The notes under the pieces are model-generated. The model searched no databases and was not told the origin of the DNA. It saw only the letters and a list, made by a program, of their open reading frames with translations. From Streptomyces sp. NBC_00258 (GTDB lineage Bacteria > Actinomycetota > Actinomycetes > Streptomycetales > Streptomycetaceae), in NCBI RefSeq assembly GCF_036182465.1, contig NZ_CP108081.1:7068001-7132000 (forward strand): a DNA stretch of 64,000 nucleotides, given 5' to 3'. The position numbers were made by a program, and so were the translations under genes. Below, piece by piece: positions 26,533 to 33,700 of this stretch. Numbering within the stretch: position 1 is the stretch's first letter; each line of letters opens with the position of its first letter.

Positions 26533-27813
26533 TCAGCTACCCGATGCCGACTTCTCGAACTGGTCGCCGGGGAAGAGTGCCTCTCCTACATGCTGGTGGA
26601 TACTAGTGATCTTGGGGAGGATCTTGGCTCCGGCGTCGATTGCGATACCGGCTCCCATAGGATTGATGCTCACGCCGGGAATCAAGTTGAGCCCCTTGGA
26701 GCCGACCCACTGGCCCTCGTGATATCCAGCGCTGGCAAGTCCTCCCATCCGCGACATCAAGCCGCTCGTCGCATGCTCGACCTTCCAGACATCAGTTGAC
26801 TTACCGCCGATTTTCACCAGACCTGCCTTGCCGAGGCCACCAGTCAGGCCCTGTGCCTTCTCACCGAATGCCATAAGGATTCGTGAGTTGCCGATCGAGC
26901 TGGCTTGGAAACCCTCGCCCAGAGCGGCTGCCTTGGCGAGCGCCGGAGTCTCGCCGACCACCTTGATGCCCTTGCTGAACATACCGATCCCCGGCATCAA
27001 TCCCACGGCGTCCAGCCCGATCTGCATCCAGCTCACATCGGCTCCGGCGGCCTTGGCCACTCCGTGCGCCACCAGTGCCAGCCCACTCGCGATGAGTGCA
27101 GCCGTACCGAAGATCGCTGCCAGCGGAGGGAAGGGCAGCGTGATGATCGCCAGCAGACCCAGAACGGCCGTCAGATCACTAAGCAGATCGCCGATCAGCT
27201 TGATCATGTCGGCGTGGTCCTTGATCCACTGACCGGTGGCGTCCCACGCGTCCGAGACGCCCTTGGTGAGCTTGTCCCAGAAGCCGGGCTCGTCAGGTGC
27301 GATGTCGCCGGCCTTGTCGAGTTCCTTGCTTATGTTGCCGGCGGCCCGTTTGTAGCGGTCCTCCAGGTCGTGGACCTTGCCCGTGATCTCGTCGACCGCG
27401 CCGGAGGCCTTGCCGAGTTCCTCGCTGCCCTTGCCGTCGCCTTTCGCGTCGGCTTTCTGCTGGGCCGTCTCCCTGGCTTCCAGCTTCTCCCCGGCGGACT
27501 TCTCCAGCCGGTTCGCCTCGTCCTGGAAGTCGAGGAGTTCGTTCGCCCACCGGTGCAGGGCGCGCGAGGCCTTGTCGAAGGAGTCGTGGCTCTTGCGGAT
27601 GAGCGGGGTGACGTCCTTGCCGACGTACTCGGTGAAGGCGACCGCGGTCTTGCCCTTCCAGGCACCGGCCTCGATCCGCTCCAACTCGCGGAGAGTGGTG
27701 CCGAGGTCGCTCGCCAGACCGCCCAGCTTCTTGGCGAGGTCCCGGGTGTCGTCGACGTCTCCCGGCGTCGGGTCCCAGCCTATGTTCGGAAAGGCGGGGC
27801 GCTTGCCGGCCAC
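26533..27813 (-). CDS. Putative type VII effector with WXG head and transmembrane pair
   Basis: 426 residues. The start has GWDPTPGDVDDTRDLAKKL and a true WXG site AWKGKTAVAFTEY near 52-64, then coiled coil, a membrane pair (about 203-250) and the VSWMQIGLDAVGLMPGIGMF stretch. The last 130 residues are Gly-rich without a recognised enzyme motif (for example GLTGGLGKAGLVKIGG), so the activity is unknown; it could be pore-forming or a carrier. The GTG start follows the small WXG partner by 2 bases. Third-position GC drops in the C-terminal half, as often in exchangeable effector ends. Confidence 0.7.
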   Translation of the reverse strand: MAGKRPAFPNIGWDPTPGDVDDTRDLAKKLGGLASDLGTTLRELERIEAGAWKGKTAVAFTEYVGKDVTPLIRKSHDSFDKASRALHRWANELLDFQDEANRLEKSAGEKLEARETAQQKADAKGDGKGSEELGKASGAVDEITGKVHDLEDRYKRAAGNISKELDKAGDIAPDEPGFWDKLTKGVSDAWDATGQWIKDHADMIKLIGDLLSDLTAVLGLLAIITLPFPPLAAIFGTAALIASGLALVAHGVAKAAGADVSWMQIGLDAVGLMPGIGMFSKGIKVVGETPALAKAAALGEGFQASSIGNSRILMAFGEKAQGLTGGLGKAGLVKIGGKSTDVWKVEHATSGLMSRMGGLASAGYHEGQWVGSKGLNLIPGVSINPMGAGIAIDAGAKILPKITSIHQHVGEALFPGDQFEKSASGS

Positions 27814-27815
27814 GA

Positions 27816-28115
27816 TTACTTGCCCTTCTTCTTCGTCTTGAGGGACTCGGCGAGATCGTGATCGAGCTTGCCGAACTCCTCACCTATCTTGTTGATCATC
27901 TTCACGGCGCCCTGAGTGTGCTTGCCGAGCTGCTTGATGCCGTAGCCCCAGTCGTCGGCGAATTCGTGGACCTCCTCGACGAGTTTGCTTTGGCCGACCG
28001 CGGAGCCGTCGGCGCCACGGAGCGTGCGGCGCGCGGTGTCCATCCGGTCGCTGATCGTCGAGAAGGTCTTCTTCAGGTCTTCGAAGACGGTGTCTTCGAG
28101 ACGGAGGTCACTCAT
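27816..28115 (-). CDS. Small WXG-type partner protein (effector module 2)
   Basis: 99 residues, helical hairpin. The turn is FADDWGYGIKQL (FxxxW form) and the C-terminus EFGKLDHDLAESL, followed by a Lys tail. It resembles the partner of module 1 and the WXG proteins at 16737 and 44661. It lies 2 bases ahead of the 426-residue effector and overlaps the upstream lipoprotein by 4 bases (ATGA), with little sign of its own ribosome site, so translation is probably coupled. Confidence 0.8.
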   Translation of the reverse strand: MSDLRLEDTVFEDLKKTFSTISDRMDTARRTLRGADGSAVGQSKLVEEVHEFADDWGYGIKQLGKHTQGAVKMINKIGEEFGKLDHDLAESLKTKKKGK

Positions 28116-28294
28116 GTTGTGGTCCGGGTTCCCTGAGTGGTTTGTATGTGGGGGGAGGGGCTGAAGTTGGCGTCGTCGTCTGCGAGTTCGTCGTCGCTGC
28201 CGGACCGGTCGCCGTCGCTTGCGCCCTCAACCCCGCAAGCCGCCGGCAACAGGGTGGTGAACGCGGCAGCAACCGGCAAAGTGCGGCGCTTCAC
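28112..28294 (-). CDS. Very small lipoprotein at the head of the leftward operon
   Basis: 60 residues. Signal peptide KRRTLPVAAAFTTLLPAAC with a lipobox-like LPAAC; the mature part is short, acidic and Ser/Thr-rich and probably unstructured. The GTG start at 28294 is preceded by GGGGAG six bases ahead, so it has the best ribosome site of the operon. Its stop overlaps the WXG partner start by 4 bases. It may be a decayed relative of the larger lipoproteins at 17933 and 47290, or serve mainly as the leader that starts translation of the WXG/effector genes. Confidence 0.6.
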   Translation of the reverse strand: MKRRTLPVAAAFTTLLPAACGVEGASDGDRSGSDDELADDDANFSPSPHIQTTQGTRTTT

Positions 28295-28453
28295 AGTGGA
28301 CTCCCCGTGAGACAAAAGTGCAGTCGAGAGCAACGACCGTATCCGTGGGGCGATCATTTTCGCTACAGCGAACTTCCCTGCACAGTCGGGCGGATGAGGA
28401 CCAATCGGGGCAAGCGCATGGCCCTCGTGGCCTGATCGTGTCTGGGCACACAG

Positions 28454-28486
28454 CGGCCCCGAACGCGGGGTGCGCGTTCGGGGCCG
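28454..28486 (-). terminator. Terminator of the zinc-ribbon gene
   Basis: Perfect 13-bp stem CGGCCCCGAACGC (28454-28466) and GCGTTCGGGGCCG (28474-28486) with a 7-base loop, 40 bases past the stop codon of the gene at 28524-28889. The rest of the 28295-28523 gap should hold the promoter of the leftward effector operon. Confidence 0.75.
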
Positions 28487-28523
28487 GGAGGTGGTGACGG
28501 GTGTCGGCTGACGGTTGCCGGGG

Positions 28524-28889
28524 TCAGGCTTCCTGAACCGTGCTCCGCTCTCGCGTCCGGCAGCGCGGGCATCCGCACGGTGGATACGCCGATGTGTGAG
28601 GGAGTGAGTCGGTCCAGCTGCCCGTACGGACTTCGACCTTGCCCCGGTCGTCGGTCACGGCGCCGTCCGCGTCGACCGTGTAGACGCGGAGGGTGAGACG
28701 GGAGCGGCGGCGGGGAGCGGGCTCCGGGAGTTCCAGTACGTCGGTCATGGGTGGGTAGAGGTCGGCGCACTCCGAGCATGCGTACACGTTGAAACCCGGC
28801 CCCGTCGCCGCGTGCACCTCGTGGACGAGTACCGGGTGGCTCGTCGTGCGGTGGCAGCGGGCGCACATCCGTACGGCGGGGCGCGTCAT
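28524..28889 (-). CDS. Small protein with zinc-ribbon-like Cys pairs
   Basis: 121 residues. Three Cys pairs: CARC near the start, CSEC near residue 45, and CGCPRC near the C-terminus, which would bind one or two zinc ions. No known fold name. It overlaps the upstream small gene by 4 bases (ATGA) and the pair is divergent from a small GntR regulator. This trio is common in streptomycetes and probably forms one regulated unit. Confidence 0.65.
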   Translation of the reverse strand: MTRPAVRMCARCHRTTSHPVLVHEVHAATGPGFNVYACSECADLYPPMTDVLELPEPAPRRRSRLTLRVYTVDADGAVTDDRGKVEVRTGSWTDSLPHTSAYPPCGCPRCRTRERSTVQEA

Positions 28890-29143
28890 CGGGCGGTCAC
28901 CGGGACGCCGTGGATGCGGTCCGGGCCGATGTCGATGCCGAGCGTGGCGAGATAGAGGGCGCGGCGGCGTTCGCGTTGGCGGCGGTGTTCGGCGGCGCGG
29001 CCGCGGAGGACTCCGCTGAAGCGGGGCGGTGGGACGGGGGTGAACCGGAGGGGCGGGATCACTCCGAGCCGGTGGCGGCCTCGGGGGTGGGGGGTGCAGA
29101 TGCTCAGCATTCGGGAGAGGCATCGGAGGGTAAGGTCCAGCAC
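28886..29143 (-). CDS. Small basic protein, unknown function
   Basis: About 85 residues, Arg-rich, with AEHRRQRERRRALYLATLGI and a closing GPDRIHGVPVTAR. No domain recognised. The start is uncertain: the GTG at 29143 has GGAG seven bases ahead, ATG 29110 and TTG 29161 are alternatives. It overlaps the zinc-ribbon gene and is divergent from the GntR gene, whose operator-like palindrome lies between them. Confidence 0.5.
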   Translation of the reverse strand: MLDLTLRCLSRMLSICTPHPRGRHRLGVIPPLRFTPVPPPRFSGVLRGRAAEHRRQRERRRALYLATLGIDIGPDRIHGVPVTAR

Positions 29144-29231
29144 GTTGGCGCTCCATTTCAAGGGTTAAGCGTCGGCCATGCCCCGGGACGGTTGCCTCCG
29201 TCGCCGGGGTCTTTCGTGCAAAGAGCCTACA

Positions 29232-29267
29232 TTGCTGCGCATGTCAGTGCATAGCAGTACGCAGCAA
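29232..29267. promoter_or_regulatory. Palindromic operator candidate for the small GntR regulator
   Basis: Inverted repeat TTGCTGCG (29232-29239) and CGCAGCAA (29260-29267), with GTGCATAGCAGTAC between the arms carrying further half-sites. It lies in the gap between the small basic gene and the GntR gene and is clearly AT-richer than its surroundings. It probably binds the GntR product as a dimer and controls both directions. Confidence 0.6.
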
Positions 29268-29310
29268 TAGGACCATCACTGCAGCTCAATGCTGTTTTAC
29301 GGTGGTTGTT

Positions 29311-29601
29311 ATGGCAGCAGAGACTGGCGATTCACCGATCGATCCCAACAAGATCGCGTACGTCTATATGCAGGTGGCCGACCACATTGCTGCCCGCATC
29401 GCCTCGGGCGACCTGAGCCCGGGAGCGCGGCTGCCCGGTGAGCGGGATCTGGGTACGGAGTATGGAGTCGCCTACCTGACCGCCCGCCGAGCAGTCCGCG
29501 AACTCCGCGAACGAGGCCTCGTCGTAACGCTCCCCGCGAAGGGCACCTTCGTCGCGTATCCCGAGGCCGACGAGCCCGTAGGCAGGGGCCAGGAGCAGTA
29601 G
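29311..29601 (+). CDS. Small GntR-family regulator (DNA-binding domain only)
   Basis: 96 residues: the winged helix-turn-helix of GntR (YMQVADHIAARIASGDL, LPGERDLGTEYGV, TARRAVRELRERGLV and TLPAKGTFV) and almost nothing after it, so no effector-binding domain. Such short GntR proteins are common in Streptomyces and in integrative plasmids. It is divergent from the two small genes at 28.5-29.1 kb and flanked by an operator-like palindrome. ATG 29311 was taken because the longer frame adds only MVV. Confidence 0.85.
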   Translation: MAAETGDSPIDPNKIAYVYMQVADHIAARIASGDLSPGARLPGERDLGTEYGVAYLTARRAVRELRERGLVVTLPAKGTFVAYPEADEPVGRGQEQ

Positions 29602-29616
29602 CACGCCAGAGCGAAT

Positions 29617-29936
29617 GTGTCCCGCCTCGTCTGTGCCCTCGGATCGGCGGGACTCGGCTGGCTCGCCCCCGCGGTCCCGCTGAAGTCCTGGGTCGGCGGG
29701 CGGACGGTACAAGGATCTCGCCGACGCTCTCCGAGGGCGATGGCTGCCGCTCGGCCTCGAAGGGCGACATCCTGCGCGTCCGGTACGACCCCGAAGGCGT
29801 CGCCGGCCCGGTGACCGACGCCGAGTCCGACTCGTACGGAGGATTCATCGCCGCCCTCGTCCTCGCCGCCGTGGCGATGGGCGCCTGGGGGAGTGTACGA
29901 ATGAGCCGCTGGGACCGCGCGTACGCGGCCTCGTAG
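29617..29936 (+). pseudogene. Decayed small membrane protein (DUF3592-like)
   Basis: The reading frame from 29617 (MSRLVCALGSAGLGWLAPAV) is cut by a frameshift near 29710. The sense then continues in another frame with LRVRYDPEGVAGPV, a hydrophobic segment GGFIAALVLAAVAMGAWGSV and the stop at 29934-29936. Together they resemble a short actinobacterial membrane protein with a VRYDP motif (DUF3592-like). A sequencing error is possible; otherwise it is a remnant left beside the GntR gene. Confidence 0.45.
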
Positions 29937-29991
29937 GCTTACGCGCACATCAGTACTGCAGTTTGCTTCGGAACCGGGGGAGATCAACCAC

Positions 29992-30639
29992 ATGGCCCGC
30001 TACATGGAGACGCTCACGATCGAGCGCGGCGGCTTCCTGATCAAGGTTCCGGAGTCGTGGTGGGAGTTCGACGTGCGGCCCGAGTCGCGGGACGACTCGA
30101 TCCGGCGGATGGTGGCCGAACGGGTGCGGCAGCAGCCCGAGTTGGCCAAGTACCAGGACACGTACACCGCCTTCCTCCGGAAGGCCGCGGCGGACGCCTG
30201 GAAGTCGGGCGCGCTGTACTGCGGCTGCATGGCCGAGAGTTTCGGCGGCGACACCCCCATCACCGGCTCGATCACCGTCTCGCTCGTCGGCGGGCGTACG
30301 CAGGCCGGCGAGCCCCTCTCCACCGACCCGCAGGTCATCGCGAGCCAGCTCGCCGTGCGGGAGGCCAAGAAGGAGGGCGACGCGTGGCGGAAGGTCACGA
30401 CGGTCGACATCCCCGGCGTCGGCACGGCCGCGCGGACGTACGGCATCGAGGACATCCCCGTACCCGACGACGCCCTCAAGCGCACCATCCGCGCCGTGCT
30501 CATGCAAACGTTCATCCCCGTCCCGGGGCAGGAGGGCAAGGTCGCCCTCGTCGCGGGCAGCAGCCAGGTGCTCGACCTCGCCGACTCGTTCTTCGACATC
30601 TTCGACGCGATCACGTCGACGTTCCGCTTCGCGGAGTAG
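29992..30639 (+). CDS. Cytosolic protein of the putative chaperone-like family (member 5)
   Basis: 215 residues, soluble. It starts TLTIERGGFLIKVPESWWEF, followed by a charged helix, a central beta region, a late strand KVALVAGSS and the C-terminal helix ADSFFDIFDAITSTFRF. The opening strand and VPESWW pattern, and the closing strand and helix, are like the DcrB/Mog1 type of small alpha/beta proteins. It lies 143 bases upstream of the RHS gene in the same direction. In type VI secretion, Eag chaperones (DUF1795, DcrB-like) stabilise transmembrane RHS effectors; here the same pairing is suggested by position only. Confidence 0.65.
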   Translation: MARYMETLTIERGGFLIKVPESWWEFDVRPESRDDSIRRMVAERVRQQPELAKYQDTYTAFLRKAAADAWKSGALYCGCMAESFGGDTPITGSITVSLVGGRTQAGEPLSTDPQVIASQLAVREAKKEGDAWRKVTTVDIPGVGTAARTYGIEDIPVPDDALKRTIRAVLMQTFIPVPGQEGKVALVAGSSQVLDLADSFFDIFDAITSTFRFAE

Positions 30640-30782
30640 CCGGCGGACCACGGCGGCGGAGGGCCGTCGTGACCGTGAGGTAGCCCCGCCATCATCGTGA
30701 CCTTTTCATCGAACGCCCGTACCCAGTAACTTCACTTGTGCGTATGTGTGGTTGACGGGGTTGGCGTGACGGGGGTTGCGGC

Positions 30783-33700
30783 GTGGCGGGTTATCGGCCG
30801 ACGGACTGGCATGTGCTGGATCTGGAGAAGGATCCGACGCCGGGGGATCCGGTCCGGGTGAAGTCGTTGGCGAAGAATCTGCACGACTTCGCGGACGATG
30901 TGCAGGACGCTCTGCGTCTGGTGAAGGGGATGGCGGACGAGGACGCCGTCCTGACGATGGTGGGCAAGACGGCCGATGTGTTCCGGGATGAGTTCTCCGG
31001 TGTCCCGAAGAACTTGAAGAAGCTGAAGAAGTCGTACGACCTGGCCGGGGACGCGCTTGCGGCGTACTGGCCCGAACTCGAACGCGCCCAGGCCCTCGCC
31101 GACAAGGCGCTGGCCCAGGGGCGGGAGGCGCAGGCGGACCTCTCCTCCGCCAAGTCCCGTCTCTCCTCGGCCGATTCGTGGGTCACCCGCGCCAACAAGG
31201 AAGCGGACAAGTACAAGGACGACCCGGGGTCGGCGGGCAAGGATGTCCCCAAGCCGGACGAGTCCAAGGTCCGCGCCGCCACCCGCGACGCCCAGAGCGC
31301 CAAGGACGCCCACACCTCCGCCCAGTCCGACGTCACCACCGCGCAGAACGCGCTCGATGCCGCGAAGAAGATGGCCGGGGACGCGCGGAAGATGCGCGAG
31401 GACGCGGCCGGTGACGCCAAGCGGAAGCTGGACGAAGCCTCCGACGCGGGCATTCAGAACCGCAAATGGTACGAGGAGGTCGGGGACTGGTTCGTCGACA
31501 ACTGGGACACCATCGTCGCCGTCTGCAAGGTCGTCGTCGCGGTCCTCGGTGTCATCGCCCTGATCATTGGCGGGCCGATCCTGGGCGCGATCGTCCTCAT
31601 CGCGGCACTCGTGGTCCTGGCCGACACCCTCAACAAATATATGAAGGGCCAGGCATCCCTGTTGGATGTGGCCTTCGCGGCGCTGGACTGCATACCCGGG
31701 ATGAAAGGCCTGACGACTCTTGGCGGACTCGCCAAGGGGCTCAAAGGGCTCGGCAAGCTAGGCCTGAAAGGTATGGCGAAAGGCCTCGGGAAAGGGCTGC
31801 GCCGCGGAGGTGATGACGCGCTCGCCAAGAGCAAGCCCACGAAGGGGCGTTGCAAGGGTGGCGACCCGATCGACATGGTCTCCGGCGAGATGCTCATGGA
31901 GCAGACCGATGTGGTGCTGCCCGGGCTGCTCCCGCTGGTTCTGCGTCGTACGCATCTGTCGACGTACCGGTGGGGCCGCTGGTTCGGCCCGTCCTGGGCC
32001 TCCACGCTCGACGAGCGCCTGGAACTCGATGCCGAGGGAGCGCTGTTCGCCACCGAAGACGGCATGATCCTGGTCTATCCCGTGCCGTCGCCCGGCACTT
32101 CGGTGCTGCCTGTCGAGGGGCCGCGGTGGCCGCTGGACTGGGACGGGGCGCCCGGCGCCCCCATCCGCATCACCGATCCGCAGACGGGCCATGTTCGGCA
32201 CTTCGCCCCGGTCGGCAGATCCGCGCCCATGGATGAGGCGTTCACCCTGCCGCTGGCCGCGATATCCGACCGCAACGGCCACCGCATCGAGTTCGACCGG
32301 GCCGATGACGGCACGCCCGTGGCCGTTCGGCACACCGGTGGCTATCACGTCGACGTCGACGTCGAGAACGACCGGATCTCCCGTCTGCGGCTGCGCAACC
32401 CGGAGGACGGCCCGGACGGCACCACCCTGCTGCGCTACGCGTACAGCGACGGCGATCTGACCGAGATTCACAACTCCTCCGGCCTGCCCCTCCGGCTGAC
32501 CTATGACGACCACGCGCGCATCACGTCCTGGACCGACCGCAACAACTCCTGGTATCGCTTCACCTACGACGGCCAGGACCGTTGTGTACGCGGCGAGGGC
32601 ATCGACGGCATCCTCGGCTGCACCATCGAGTACGACACCGAGCGCCGGGAAACGCGTTACACCAACTCGCTCGGGCACACGACCACACACTCCTACAACG
32701 AACTCCTCCAGCGCACGGCCGTCACCGACCAGCTCGGCAACACCACCCGCAGCGAATGGGACAGGCACAACCACCTTCTCGCCAGCACGGATCCGCTGGA
32801 GAACGTCACGCGTTTCGCCTACGACGACGTGGGCAATCCGACCGCGATCCACCACCCCGACGGCACGATCGAAACCGCCGAGTACAACGAGTGGCACCAG
32901 CCGACCGTGGTCGTCGACGCCGACGGGGCGATCTGGCGGCACGACTACGACACGCGGGGCAATCGGATCGCCACGACCAACCCCGCCGGATTCACGACCA
33001 GTTACACCTACGACGACCAGGGCCGCCCCTCCGAGGTCGTCGACCCGCTGGGCCGCACTCGGCGTTTCGTAACCGACTCGGCGGGCCTGGTGGTCGCCGC
33101 CGCTGACCCGCTCGGCAACTCCGCCCGCATCGAGCGGGACGCGTTCGGGCGGCCCAGGACGGTAGAGGACGTCCTGGGCCGTGCGATCCGCATGGGATGG
33201 TCCGCCGAGGGCAAGCTGCTCTGGCGCACGACACACGACGGCCGACGTGAGCGGTGGACGTGGGACGGCGAGGGAAACCTCGTGGACCACACGGATGTCG
33301 CGGGGCGTGCCACCCGCTTCGCGACCGGCCCTTTCGACCTGCCGCGTGCACGGACCGGGCTCGACGGAAGGTCGTACTCCTTCACGTACGACACCGAGAG
33401 GCGTCTGAGCCGGGTCACCAACCCACAGGGGCTCTCCTGGTCCTACGCGTACGACGGGGCCGGCCGTCTCGTGTCCGAGACCGACTTCAACGGCCGGTCG
33501 ATCACGTACTCCCACGATGCCGCGGGGAACCTCACCTCACGAACCAACGCGGGCAGCGAGACCGTCCGGTTCACCCGCGACGCCATGGGACGGACCACAT
33601 CCCTGGAGACCGCCGACGAGACGACGACGTACGCGTACGACGCTGTCGGCCGGCTGATTCACTCGGTCGTCCATTCGGCTGACGAGGATGTCGAACTCCG

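Noticed and set aside
28363..28866. Longer open frames over the zinc-ribbon gene and its terminator
   Set aside because: They cross a perfect 13-bp terminator hairpin and have Arg/Pro-rich composition without support.
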